Shown one piece after another: positions 15,178-24,113 of a DNA stretch of 64,000 nt. How positions within the stretch are numbered: the stretch's first letter is position 1; the number at the start of each line of letters is the position of its first letter. Where the stretch lies: positions 283,645-347,644 of the forward strand of contig PMTM01000003.1 in assembly GCA_003167365.1 (NCBI GenBank), in the 5' to 3' direction. The DNA is from Spartobacteria bacterium. GTDB taxonomy: Bacteria; Verrucomicrobiota; Verrucomicrobiia; Chthoniobacterales; UBA10450. The translations under genes were made by a program, and so were the position numbers. Under the pieces are notes generated by a model. It had not been told where the DNA came from, did no database searches, and saw nothing but the letters and a program-made list of their open reading frames with translations.

Positions 15178-18050
15178 GCTAATAAACGTTTCGCTTTTGC
15201 CAAAGCTTCTTCAAGTTTTGCCAGATCGTTGCCCGCGCCTTGCGCGTTTTCCGGCCGCCCACCACCCTTGCCGCCAACAATCGGCGCGATCTCTTGAATC
15301 AATTTGTTCGCCTGAAATTTCGCCGTCAGTTCTTTCGGCACCGACGCGATTAACGCCACTCGTCCATCTGAAACGCCGGCCAGAAAAATGGGCCCTTTGA
15401 TTTTTGACTTAAGCCCGTCCACCACGGCTTGAAGTAACTTACCATCGGCATTCGGCACCTCAGTAACCAGAAAATCTTTCCCGACATTCGACGCAGCCAG
15501 TTCGCTTGCAATACTCGCCGCCCGACTTTGTAATTCCGCCTCCGCACTCTTCGCATGTTGCTTTTCCCAATCGCGAACTTCGCCTTCAAGTTTTTCCAGA
15601 TGCGCCCCGCGCACATCGATTTGTTTCAACATCTCCGCCGTCTGCGCATCGTCCCCAAAAGCTGGCAACGCCACGATGTCCGATTTCTTGCGTGCAAGAT
15701 TTGCGAACTTCTCCTGCTGGCGTGCCGCTTCGTGTTGTGCCCATTCCCGAGCAGCGCCGCCGGCGACCGCTTCAATCCGTCGAATCCCCGCCGCGATCGC
15801 TTCCTCCTTCACGATGCGAAAAGTTTCAATATCCCCAGTCGCGCGCACGTGCGTCCCGCCGCACAACTCCATCGAATAACCATTGAGTGTCTTCGCATCG
15901 CCGCCGATCTGCACCACGCGCACCGTATCGCCATACTTGTCGCCAAAGAATTGCTGAATGTCTGAACGCTTCTTCGCTTCCAGGTAAGGAATCTCCGTCC
16001 ACGAAACCGGGGCGTTCTCGGCAACCTTTTCGTTCACTAATTTCTCTACCTCTCGCTTTTGCGGCGGCGTAAGTGCCGCGCTCGAAAAATCGAACGTCAA
16101 CTTGTCCGGCCCCACATAACTCCCCTTCTGCACGGCATCTTTGCTTATGACTTGATGCAATGCCCAATGCAAAATGTGCGTTACGGTGTGATGCCGCTGG
16201 ATCGCGCCGCGGCGCTGGGCATCTACGTTAAGGTGGAGCGGTGCTCCGGAATACCAATCGATACCGTGAACATCCTCAAGCTTGAGGTAAAACGTCTCGG
16301 CCTCCTTTAGTGTATTAACTATCCGGACAAACTTGCCATCTTCGACAAATTGCAATCGACCGGTGTCTCCGACCTGTCCTCCCATTTCTGGATAAAAGGG
16401 CGATACATCAACAATCGCCCATTTGTCGCCGCTACCAATTCCTCCGGCCTTCTCGACAATTTTAAATAGCTTCGCGTCCGTCTCTAATAGATCATATCCG
16501 ACAAACTTCGTCTGAAGATCAACGATATGATGGACGGTGATCGTTGATTTTTTTTGCGCCTTACGCCCACGTTCGCGCTGCTGTTCCATCAATTTCTCGA
16601 AACCAGTAACGTCGACAGTTAGTCCGCGTTCCCGCGCCATCAGTTCGGTTAGGTCGAGCGGAAAGCCATACGTGTCATACAGCTGAAAGGCGAAATCGGC
16701 CGTAATTTCATCACCCTCAATCGCATCCGCCATCGGGTCTTCAGGCCCCAACGCTACGCTCATTAAAGCGCCGCGCGGATCCACCGCTTCTTTGATAGCG
16801 ACGCGGTCATCAAATTTTGCGATGCCTTTATCTAGCGTCCTATTGAATGATTCTTCTTCGCGTTTGATCGTCTCTTTAATTCGCGACTGATTCGTGCGCA
16901 GCTCGGGAAAGACATCGCTCATGGTTTTGACGACAACATCGACAAGCTTGAAGAAGAACGGCTCGTGGAAACCGAGCGTGCGTCCGTAGCGAACGGCGCG
17001 GCGCAGAATTCGGCGCAAAACGTAGCCGCGACCTTCGTTTGAGGGAATGATTCCGTCCGCGATGGCGAAACTGAGGGTGCGGATGTGATCGGCGACAACG
17101 CGAAATGCGATGTCCGTGGCCTGTTGAGAGTTGAGAGTTGAGGGTTGAGCGCTATCAGGCAGCGTGCTCGCGTATTTTTTGCCGCTGAGTTTCTCCAGCT
17201 CGTCGAAGATCGGACGGAAGATATCCGTCTCGTAGTTCGAGATCGTGCCGGAGAAGTCTGAGAGGTTCTTTGTGCCTTGGATGATCGCGGTAACACGCTC
17301 GAAACCCATTCCGGTATCGACGTGACGGTGCGCGAGTGGGACATATTCGGTGCGACCGGGGTCAGCGACCCCGGCTACAGGCTGCGCGTTGAACTGGATG
17401 AAAACCAGATTCCAAATCTCGATGCAGCGCGGGTCGTCTTTGTTCACGAGCGCGCCGCGGGTGTCGCCATCCGGGGTAAGATCGACATGCAACTCCGAGC
17501 ACGGGCCGCACGGGCCGGTGTCGCCCATCATCCAGAAGTTGTCGGCCTTGTTGCCGTTGATGATGTGGATCGCGGGATCGAGGTCGGCTTCGCGAAATAA
17601 TCGCGCCCAATGATCGTGCGCTTCCTGATCGAACTCGCTCGGCTCGCCCGGACCGGGCCTGTAAGCGGTGGCGTAAAGTCGCTGCGGCGGGAATTTCCAG
17701 CGCTCGACCACCAGTTCCCAAGCCCACTCGATCGCTTCCTTCTTGAAGTAATCACCAAAGCTCCAGTTGCCGAGCATTTCGAAGAAGGTGTGATGATAAG
17801 TGTCGAGACCGACATCCTCGAGATCGTTGTGTTTGCCGCCGGCGCGGATGCATTTTTGCGTGTCGGCGATGCGCGGCGGATTCCAAGACGGTTTTTGTTG
17901 TTCGAGAAAAATCGGCACGAATTGGTTCATGCCGGCGTTGGTGAACAGCAGATTGGGCGCGTCGGGCAGCAACGACGACGGACGCACAATGGTGTGCTGT
18001 TTCTCGCGGAAAAAATCGAGAAACGATTTTCTGATTTCGGAGCTAGTCAT
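15174..18050 (-). CDS. alaS: Alanyl-tRNA synthetase, carrying a heptamer-repeat insertion
   Basis: About 958 residues from the ATG at 18050 (MTSSEIRKSFLDFFREKQHTIV), whose first bases overlap the upstream gene by 8. A longer open frame to 18209 is antisense-like and unused. Class II catalytic core (FTNAGMNQFVPIFLEQ; TFFEMLGNWSFGDYFKKEAI), editing domain with the zinc motif RHHTVTHILHWAL and MELCGGTHVRATGDI, then a C-terminal DHHA1/C-Ala region ending GGKGGGRPENAQGAG. It charges tRNA-Ala and clears mischarged Ser and Gly. Oddity: after KKYASTLPDSA the peptide PSTLNSQ is encoded by four 7-mers (17123-17150) just before the conserved DIAFRVVADHIRTLSFAIADG. Confidence 0.96.
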   Translation of the reverse strand: MTSSEIRKSFLDFFREKQHTIVRPSSLLPDAPNLLFTNAGMNQFVPIFLEQQKPSWNPPRIADTQKCIRAGGKHNDLEDVGLDTYHHTFFEMLGNWSFGDYFKKEAIEWAWELVVERWKFPPQRLYATAYRPGPGEPSEFDQEAHDHWARLFREADLDPAIHIINGNKADNFWMMGDTGPCGPCSELHVDLTPDGDTRGALVNKDDPRCIEIWNLVFIQFNAQPVAGVADPGRTEYVPLAHRHVDTGMGFERVTAIIQGTKNLSDFSGTISNYETDIFRPIFDELEKLSGKKYASTLPDSAQPSTLNSQQATDIAFRVVADHIRTLSFAIADGIIPSNEGRGYVLRRILRRAVRYGRTLGFHEPFFFKLVDVVVKTMSDVFPELRTNQSRIKETIKREEESFNRTLDKGIAKFDDRVAIKEAVDPRGALMSVALGPEDPMADAIEGDEITADFAFQLYDTYGFPLDLTELMARERGLTVDVTGFEKLMEQQRERGRKAQKKSTITVHHIVDLQTKFVGYDLLETDAKLFKIVEKAGGIGSGDKWAIVDVSPFYPEMGGQVGDTGRLQFVEDGKFVRIVNTLKEAETFYLKLEDVHGIDWYSGAPLHLNVDAQRRGAIQRHHTVTHILHWALHQVISKDAVQKGSYVGPDKLTFDFSSAALTPPQKREVEKLVNEKVAENAPVSWTEIPYLEAKKRSDIQQFFGDKYGDTVRVVQIGGDAKTLNGYSMELCGGTHVRATGDIETFRIVKEEAIAAGIRRIEAVAGGAAREWAQHEAARQQEKFANLARKKSDIVALPAFGDDAQTAEMLKQIDVRGAHLEKLEGEVRDWEKQHAKSAEAELQSRAASIASELAASNVGKDFLVTEVPNADGKLLQAVVDGLKSKIKGPIFLAGVSDGRVALIASVPKELTAKFQANKLIQEIAPIVGGKGGGRPENAQGAGNDLAKLEEALAKAKRLLA
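17123..17150. repeat. Heptamer array (GTTGAGA x4) inside alaS
   Basis: Four consecutive 7-mers on the plus strand: GTTGAGA, GTTGAGA, GTTGAGG, GTTGAGC. Same class of degenerate heptamer array as seen between genes, but here read through as codons of alaS. Confidence 0.85.
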
Positions 18051-18747
18051 TGCGGATCTGCCCGTAGCGCATGGGGAGATAACCCTCGGTCGCCATTTTG
18101 TTAACATCTCGCTCGGAAGCGAGTGTCTTACTGAACGGGGACGACTCGTAGAAGAGCGCCCGTTTCTTATTGTTATCAAGCCATCTGACAAAAAGAACCA
18201 CGTGACCACCGGGATGGTTCATGATGTCGGCCGGTTGAAGCGCATCGGTTGAAGGAAGTTCTCGGCAAATCGACGCCAGCGATCCGGTCGAATATCTCGT
18301 GGTCAGCTTCCAGCAGCAGCAAATAAAACCGGAACAATCGACTCCGACGGCGGCACTGCTCACAGCCGCTACGCTACGCCGGCGTTTTTCCGAAGTGTAA
18401 ACATCGCCGGCGGCTTTCCCAGCGCGGATTCCAACATCGAAACTCTGCGGCGTGTCGATACCACCCCATTTGTAAGCGATGCCGATGTTCTCTGCATTTA
18501 CCCGCCAGCAATCCGGCAAAGGCGAGCCGCGGCCGCCATCACGATCCGGCGTGTGCACTTCAATTCCATCTCGATCTTTGCCGTGGAGCAAATTCCGCGG
18601 CGACGATTCCCAACGATGTTCGACATACGACTCCGCGATCTTTAGCGCCTCAGCCCGAGTGATTGATTGCGCCAGCGTCGGCTGGACGCAGCCAAGGCCC
18701 AGGGCAAAAACGCCGAGAAGCAAATTTTGAATCTGGGCCGAGGTCAT
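18043..18747 (-). CDS. Secreted NlpC/P60-like cysteine hydrolase
   Basis: 234 residues with an N-terminal signal peptide (LLLGVFALGLGCVQPTLAQ). The sequence AYKWGGIDTPQSF leads to GVDCSGFICCCWK, with the likely nucleophile Cys in DCSGF. Later GGHVVLFVRWLDNNKKRALFYESS supplies the catalytic His. These are the NlpC/P60 signature blocks in order, although similarity is loose. Such enzymes cleave peptidoglycan stem peptides or similar amides outside the cytoplasm. Its last codons overlap the alaS start by 8 bases, so the two are translationally coupled. Confidence 0.72.
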   Translation of the reverse strand: MTSAQIQNLLLGVFALGLGCVQPTLAQSITRAEALKIAESYVEHRWESSPRNLLHGKDRDGIEVHTPDRDGGRGSPLPDCWRVNAENIGIAYKWGGIDTPQSFDVGIRAGKAAGDVYTSEKRRRSVAAVSSAAVGVDCSGFICCCWKLTTRYSTGSLASICRELPSTDALQPADIMNHPGGHVVLFVRWLDNNKKRALFYESSPFSKTLASERDVNKMATEGYLPMRYGQIRND

Positions 18748-18843
18748 GATGTTGATCTTACGTTGGCTGCGACCAAGTTTCCTGAGAGCGTGCAGATTTC
18801 CAAAATGTTTTTGTGGAAATCGGATAGCGATACACGCAATGGC

Positions 18844-18913
18844 TGCCTCGCTAGGACTCGAACCTAGACAAAGAGATCCAGAATCTCTCGTGCTACCATT
18901 ACACCACGAGGCA
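18844..18913 (-). tRNA. tRNA-Gln (anticodon CTG)
   Basis: A 70-base cloverleaf on the minus strand. The acceptor arms TGCCTCG and CGAGGCA pair. D arm GTGTAATGGTAGCAC, anticodon stem AGAGA/TCTCT around TTCTGGA (anticodon CTG), T arm CTAGG-TTCGAGT-CCTAG. CCA is not encoded. Confidence 0.95.
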
Positions 18914-19006
18914 AAAGAGGTGCAGAATTAAGACCGATCGCCGCCCTTTCGCAACTGAGCCGAAGAAGATGTCGACCTAAAATCGACGGAGCAGAAATTC
19001 GCTACT

Positions 19007-19936
19007 TTAGTTCTGGCCGATCAAAATCTCCTCCCCTTCGCGCGCGGCCACAATTTCGAGAGTTTTTCCGGCCTTAGCCGCGAGCTTGCGGCCATTTTCC
19101 ACCATCTCTTCGATTTGTTTGTCATCATGAGTGGGATCATGATGAAAGAGCACGAGCTTGCGAACTTGGGCGTCGAGGGCCAGGGCGACGGTGGTGCTAA
19201 GCGAACCGTGGCCCCATCCAATGTGATGTTGGTACTCCTCGTCCGTGTATTGCGTGTCGAGAACCAGAACATCGCAGCCCTTTAGGAATTGTACCAAATC
19301 GGCCCGTTCATTTTTCGCTCTTTTTTGAGTCTGTTCGGGACTTAACAAATGCGATTTCACTGAGTGCAGCTTGAATGCATCGAAGGGTTCGGTATCGGGC
19401 AGGAAGGCGACCGACCCCGATGAAGTGTCCAGGCGATAGCCTACGCAAACGCCTGGATGATTCATAAACTTGGCGCGCGCGCGAACTTTGCCGAGGTTGA
19501 ACTCCATTTGATCGAGCTTCTTGATGTCGATCTTGCCCGGCAGGTCGTACAATGCCACCGGGAAAAATGGCGTCGCCATCTGGCCCTTGAGGATTTCGTG
19601 CAGGCCCGAGTCCGCTCCGTCGTAACCGAAAATGGTGATCTGATTTTTGTCGTTGTAGGACGGAAGAAAAAATGGGAACCCCTGAATGTGGTCCCAATGA
19701 ACGTGCGTGATCAGCAAACTGAGGTTGATCGGTTGCGACCCAAACTCTTCTTCCAAGGCGGTCCCGAGCGCGCGAATACCGGTGCCCGCATCCAGCACAA
19801 TGATTTCGTCGTCGGCGCGAAGTTCGACACAAGTGGTATTGCCGCCGTAGCGAAGGGTTGAAGTTCCTGGAACGGGGATCGAGCCCCGCACGCCCCAAAA
19901 CTTCAGGCGCGCACCAGATGCGGAGGATGTTGGCAT
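19007..19936 (-). CDS. Metallo-beta-lactamase fold hydrolase
   Basis: 309 residues from the ATG at 19936. Starts KFWGVRGSIPVPGTSTLRYGGNTTCVEL, the standard opening of the RNase Z-like/PhnP-like cytosolic MBL group. It carries the metal motif THVHWDHIQGFPFF, a further LDTQYTDEEY Asp and the GWGHGS and LFHHDPTHDD histidines. These are consistent with two metal ions and phosphodiester or cyclic-nucleotide-type substrates, though the real substrate is unknown. There is no signal peptide. Single gene, next to the tRNA-Gln and on the same strand. Confidence 0.85.
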   Translation of the reverse strand: MPTSSASGARLKFWGVRGSIPVPGTSTLRYGGNTTCVELRADDEIIVLDAGTGIRALGTALEEEFGSQPINLSLLITHVHWDHIQGFPFFLPSYNDKNQITIFGYDGADSGLHEILKGQMATPFFPVALYDLPGKIDIKKLDQMEFNLGKVRARAKFMNHPGVCVGYRLDTSSGSVAFLPDTEPFDAFKLHSVKSHLLSPEQTQKRAKNERADLVQFLKGCDVLVLDTQYTDEEYQHHIGWGHGSLSTTVALALDAQVRKLVLFHHDPTHDDKQIEEMVENGRKLAAKAGKTLEIVAAREGEEILIGQN

Positions 19937-20025
19937 GTTAGAATGGAAGGCGACTCTGGCATGCAACTCCCCCGAAACCAAGAGTTTTTGCGGAGATTAC
20001 AGTTGTGAAAGTCTCAGGACAAAAG

Positions 20026-20060
20026 AAAAGCCACCGCGGAATTCCGCGGTGGCTTTCTTA
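20026..20060. terminator. Terminator hairpin downstream of the CTERM protein gene
   Basis: Perfect stem AAAGCCACCGCGGAA / TTCCGCGGTGGCTTT with flanking A and T runs. It lies just beyond the minus-strand stop at 20074. Confidence 0.85.
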
Positions 20061-20073
20061 AAACAAAACCTTC

Positions 20074-20649
20074 TTAGCTATCTTGGCGACGCCGTAGAAA
20101 CGACGGAACCAAGGAAAGCAAACCAGCTCCGCAAACACTCAAGATCGGAAGGAGCGCCGACATCTCCGGAACCGGGACATCCACCATACCGATGTTGTCA
20201 ACCTTCGTTCCCGCCTGCGCACCGTCGCTTCGTGTGGCCTGCGCAGTGAAGTTGGCCCTGGTGGCGTCTGAATAGGTAGAATTGGCCGTGAACTGACTAC
20301 CCAAACTGGCATCGCCGACAATCGGGGTTGTGCCAACGTACTTCCAAGTCAGGTTGAATAGTGATGGATTGTCCGTTGGGTTCACGTCCGAGGGTGTGGT
20401 TCCAAGCAACTGAACCGTAACAATCCAGCCGACTGGCGCCGTGGCGCTTCCGGCAACATATCCACCGAAATCGTAGATGGTGAAGTAATCGCCGGTAGTG
20501 ACAGTTTGATTAGCAGTTACAATACCACTGTAATCCCAGGTAAAATTCGAACCGCTGGGCGTGGTACTGAACAAGGTTGGGATAATATCGGCGCGAGCCG
20601 TCATCATCGTTGTAAATGCGATTAAGCCTAGAAAGTATGTTTTCTTCAT
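20074..20649 (-). CDS. Secreted protein with PEP-CTERM-like sorting signal
   Basis: 191 residues from the ATG at 20649. A signal peptide (MKKTYFLGLIAFTTMMTARAD) is followed by a Thr/Ser/Asn-rich, cysteine-free beta-type body, as usual for extracellular CTERM proteins. It ends with a tripartite sorting tail: VPVPEMSALLP, hydrophobic helix ILSVCGAGLLSLVP, basic SFLRRRQDS. The motif reads V-P-E-M rather than the canonical V-P-E-P. The divergent neighbour is an exosortase, the enzyme that processes such tails, which strongly supports the call. It is probably exported, cleaved and delivered to the cell surface or matrix. The body has no recognised domain. Confidence 0.85.
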   Translation of the reverse strand: MKKTYFLGLIAFTTMMTARADIIPTLFSTTPSGSNFTWDYSGIVTANQTVTTGDYFTIYDFGGYVAGSATAPVGWIVTVQLLGTTPSDVNPTDNPSLFNLTWKYVGTTPIVGDASLGSQFTANSTYSDATRANFTAQATRSDGAQAGTKVDNIGMVDVPVPEMSALLPILSVCGAGLLSLVPSFLRRRQDS

Positions 20650-20673
20650 GATTTTTTGTAAGGTGTAAGGCGC

Positions 20674-20703
20674 ATCATGAGCAATTTTGGCATCAAACGT
20701 CAA
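20674..20703 (-). promoter_or_regulatory. Possible sigma-70-type promoter for the CTERM protein gene
   Basis: On the minus strand TTGACG (20703-20698) is followed after 18 bases by CATGAT (20679-20674), about 25 bases before the ATG. The -35 box is good and the -10 is weak. Read by eye only. Confidence 0.3.
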
Positions 20704-20760
20704 TACTAAATTCTGATAAATTCATTTTTTTCGCCGTTCGGTAAATACTCCGCCACTTCC

Positions 20761-22371
20761 ATGAATCCACCGATCACCCAGGAACCCGCTCGCCGGATGC
20801 CGATTTTCCCCTGGCCGGCCCTGGTGGTCATTGCCGTCTGGTCCTGGGCGATCTGGAGTTGTGCCGAACACTGGCTGGGCAATCCCAATTACTCATATGG
20901 CTGGGTCGTACCGCTGCTCGCTTTGGGTTTTGCGTTGCGCCGATATTTGCAGTTGGATTCCACCGGCGCCGCCAATCCGACCTTGGCCTCTCGGAAACCA
21001 ATCGCGACCCAGATTTTTGTCGGCCTCGTTTTCGCGGGCGCCGTCTTTTTTCTCGAATATTCGCGGGAGCAAGTCTGGCATCCGGAGATCGTTCTCTGGA
21101 GTATTTGTTTACTGGCGATAGCATCGACCATCGCTATTTTAGCTGTTTACGGCGGCACTCGACTGGCCCGGGCAGAATTGTTTCCCGTGCTTTTTTTTCT
21201 GACTGCCGTTCCGTGGCCGCCTCGTTTCGAACAACCGATCGTTAGCACTTTAATGCGCTGGGTTGCCGAAATGACGACTGAGTTGTTGCATTGGCTCGGC
21301 GTTGAAGCGCAGACTTCCGGCGCGGCAATCGCGCTTCGATCCGGTCTGGTTGGGATCACCGAAGCGTGCAGCGGCGTTCGATCTTTGCAGGCCGGGATCA
21401 TGTTTGGCCTTGCTATGGGCGAGTGGTTTCTGCTGCGGCCATTGCGCCGGATTGTCTTGCTTGTGGTGGCGATGACCCTGGCGATCGCCACCAATCTTGT
21501 GCGAACCTTGTTGCTCTCGCTTCAGGCGGAACGGCACGGGGTCGAATCGGTGGATCGCGTTCACGACCTTATCGGCAACGTCGTGATCGCAACATTGATT
21601 GTTGGAATCTGGGTGGTGGGAAAACTTCTCGCGCCTCGAGTCACGAAACCGGCTGCATTGTCGATCAAACAAATCGCTGAGCGCGCGCGGCAATTGTTTG
21701 CCAGCTTCACCAGCACGACTGCGCCGATCCTGCGGGCGCTGGCACTCAGTCTTATTGCGGGCATTATCTGCGCGCGTTCTCTTTCCGCTTATCTGGAACG
21801 GCGCGACCAAACCCAAACCGTTCCCTTCTTTATCGCGAAGATCGACAATACAAATGGCAACAAATTGCAACACGTGCCACAAACGATCTGGAACGAGTTA
21901 CACCCGACCTCCGGCGAATCCATTCGACCACCGAATCCAAAAACCGGCGACGGCAACGCGGGTCTGTATCATTTTTTTTGGAAGCCGTCGCCGTGGAACC
22001 GGTTTGTCCTGGTGCACCGCCCGGACATTTGCATGCCGGGAGTAGGATGGAAGCTGATTGGCGGTCCGGAACCAATCGATGTTTCGCTGGATGGCCAGCC
22101 GATCCGGTTTTACGCGTTTCAATTTCAACGAGAGAATCTTTACGCGCTGGAACTTTGGGGCGTTTGGCGAAATGGCGCGCCGGTGTCGCTGGATTATCAA
22201 TCTGCCCAGGTGTTCGGCGCCGCGATTCCTCCACCGTCGTTGCAATTGGAGGGCAAACGAAAGTCGGCTACGGAGATCGTGGCTTGTACTGTAATAGCAA
22301 ATGACGCCATGCCTGCGAACGAGATAGCAGTGGCGCTCTTGCAATCTGTCTTCGAATATAGAAGCCGATGA
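20761..22371 (+). CDS. Exosortase fused to an EpsI-like domain
   Basis: 536 residues. The N-terminal ~300 residues are a polytopic exosortase with the three catalytic residues in place: C203 (ITEACSGVRSLQ), R248 (ATNLVRTLLLS) and H268 (VDRVHDLIGNVV). Following helix LALSLIAGIICARSL, the C-terminal ~200 residues are an EpsI-type (DUF3485) periplasmic domain, with WFLVHRPDICMPGVGW-like text (FVLVHRPDICMPGVGWKLIGG). In many genomes EpsI is a separate gene; here it is joined. The enzyme processes CTERM proteins during surface export. Start ATG 20761, diverging from the CTERM gene, and its stop overlaps the next ATG (ATGA). Confidence 0.9.
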   Translation: MNPPITQEPARRMPIFPWPALVVIAVWSWAIWSCAEHWLGNPNYSYGWVVPLLALGFALRRYLQLDSTGAANPTLASRKPIATQIFVGLVFAGAVFFLEYSREQVWHPEIVLWSICLLAIASTIAILAVYGGTRLARAELFPVLFFLTAVPWPPRFEQPIVSTLMRWVAEMTTELLHWLGVEAQTSGAAIALRSGLVGITEACSGVRSLQAGIMFGLAMGEWFLLRPLRRIVLLVVAMTLAIATNLVRTLLLSLQAERHGVESVDRVHDLIGNVVIATLIVGIWVVGKLLAPRVTKPAALSIKQIAERARQLFASFTSTTAPILRALALSLIAGIICARSLSAYLERRDQTQTVPFFIAKIDNTNGNKLQHVPQTIWNELHPTSGESIRPPNPKTGDGNAGLYHFFWKPSPWNRFVLVHRPDICMPGVGWKLIGGPEPIDVSLDGQPIRFYAFQFQRENLYALELWGVWRNGAPVSLDYQSAQVFGAAIPPPSLQLEGKRKSATEIVACTVIANDAMPANEIAVALLQSVFEYRSR

Positions 22372-24113
22372 CCGACGAAAGAGCAGAAGAATCCACGCAA
22401 CGCGGCGACGGGCGGCGAAAACACCGCGCGTCCCGAAAAAAGCGCGCATTTCTCTGGATCACGTTATTAATTTTACTGGTGGCGGCGGTGATCGGCGCCA
22501 AGCCGGGATACCACTGGTTGAAAGCGCGCCGGGCCGAACAGTTCGCTGCTGAAGGCGGGGAACTGTTCAAACAGGGAAAATGGAATGAAGCCGCCGAGAA
22601 GTATCGGGCCGCACTGCAACTGAATCCGCTTGGATACCCTGGACTGGAAGGAGCTGCGCGACTTGCTTCCCGCGCAGACCGCCCCGAAGCCGCCTATCTT
22701 TGGGAACAAGTATTCAAATCGCCCCAATGCACGGACGCGGACCGCCAGGAATATGCCGCGCTTCTCCTAAAATTGAAGCGGTTGGACGTCGCCGGAAAAA
22801 TCATCGATCAATTGTTGAAAGCCAATCCCGACACTAAAACGCTTACTCTGGCTTCGCGGTATGCGGAGCAGACGGGCGAGTCGGGAAAAGCTCTGGAATT
22901 TGCAAAAGTGGCGATGAACCGCGCCCCGGACGACGATGCGGCACGTTCTCGGATGGCCGAACTCCTCGCGGCCTCGCCTGATTCCACGCAACAGGCGGAA
23001 GCGCGCCGAATTCTTTGGGAGCTCGTCGGCAAAGAGGGCCCAAACAAGCGGCTTGCCCTCCAGGTTCTGGCACGCGCACCCGAATTGTCGACAGATGAAC
23101 AAACGCGCATCCTCCGGTCTCTCGAAGGCCTTGCTTCTCCAATCGTCGAAGATGTGCTCCTCGCGGCGGATTTTCGAATCAAGCTTCAGCTCGGCGATGC
23201 AGATCGAATCTATGACGAAACGATTGCGCGGTTTGGAAAAGGAGACACCACTACTTTGCTGCAGCTCGCGCGTTGGTTGAATGCGCACCGGCAATCCGAA
23301 CGCGTACTGACTTTGTTGCCAATCGAGCGCGCGACCGAGAATAACCAGCTCATCATGGTGCATCTCGACGCGCTCGCGCTCCTGCAGCGTTGGAGCGACA
23401 TCGATAAGTTGCTGGCTCGCAGCGATCTCATGTTCGATCCGGAAGTGCTGGAAAGTTTTCGCGCGCGTAGCGCTCAAGGGCAAGACTCCGCGACCGACGC
23501 AGAATTTCATTGGAACCGCGCGCTTTCAGCCGCCGGCAACGATCCATTCAAGCTGCGCTTTGTTGCGAACTTCGCCGAACAGACTCGCGCGACCGCTGTT
23601 GCCCTGAAAGCTTACGAGCAATTGGCCCGGTTTCCCGAGCACGCGGCCTTCGCTTATCAAGGTATCGAACGCGTCGGGGGAAAAACCGGCGCATCGGCCA
23701 CCCAGCGCGCCGCCGCCGAAAAGCTCCTGGCGCTTACCCCAACCGACCCGAATTCCACCGCACAACTCCTCTATCTTGATCTGCTCCTCGGCTCGGACGT
23801 TGAGGCGAATCTCGCGAAAGCAAACGATCTGGTGAAAAGATTTCCCGCGCGGCTGGCGTTTCGAATCACCGCGGCGTTGGGTTATCTTCGCCAACACGAT
23901 GCCGGTTCTGCTCTCGCGCAATTTAGCGGACCGTCGAACGCTCCACCCATAGAATGGAGTAAGACGCCTCCATCGTGGCGCGCCGTTTACGCGGCCGCGC
24001 TCTTCGCCAACGAGCAACCGGAAAAAGCCAGGGAGATAATCGCGACAATCCCGGAAGGAAGCTTGAATGCCGAAGAAAAGACCCTGATCGCGCCGATCAC
24101 GGAAGCAAAATAA
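22368..24113 (+). CDS. Membrane-anchored TPR protein co-transcribed with exosortase
   Basis: 581 residues. A basic N-terminus (RRKHRASRKKR) and one transmembrane helix (AFLWITLLILLVAAVIGA) are followed by a long alpha-solenoid. FAEGGELFKQGKWNEAAEKYRAALQLNPLGYPGLEGAARLA is a clear TPR pair, and weaker repeats continue to the end (TAVALKAYEQLARFPEHAAFAYQGIERV). Topology is probably N-in with the solenoid in the periplasm. The ATG overlaps the exosortase stop, so the two are translationally coupled. TPR proteins often accompany exosortase/EPS loci as assembly scaffolds; that role is inference here. Confidence 0.8.
   Translation: MTDERAEESTQRGDGRRKHRASRKKRAFLWITLLILLVAAVIGAKPGYHWLKARRAEQFAAEGGELFKQGKWNEAAEKYRAALQLNPLGYPGLEGAARLASRADRPEAAYLWEQVFKSPQCTDADRQEYAALLLKLKRLDVAGKIIDQLLKANPDTKTLTLASRYAEQTGESGKALEFAKVAMNRAPDDDAARSRMAELLAASPDSTQQAEARRILWELVGKEGPNKRLALQVLARAPELSTDEQTRILRSLEGLASPIVEDVLLAADFRIKLQLGDADRIYDETIARFGKGDTTTLLQLARWLNAHRQSERVLTLLPIERATENNQLIMVHLDALALLQRWSDIDKLLARSDLMFDPEVLESFRARSAQGQDSATDAEFHWNRALSAAGNDPFKLRFVANFAEQTRATAVALKAYEQLARFPEHAAFAYQGIERVGGKTGASATQRAAAEKLLALTPTDPNSTAQLLYLDLLLGSDVEANLAKANDLVKRFPARLAFRITAALGYLRQHDAGSALAQFSGPSNAPPIEWSKTPPSWRAVYAAALFANEQPEKAREIIATIPEGSLNAEEKTLIAPITEAK

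Noticed and set aside
17123-17150. CRISPR-like reading of the heptamer arrays
   Set aside because: Units are 6-7 bases with no spacers, and no cas genes are present.
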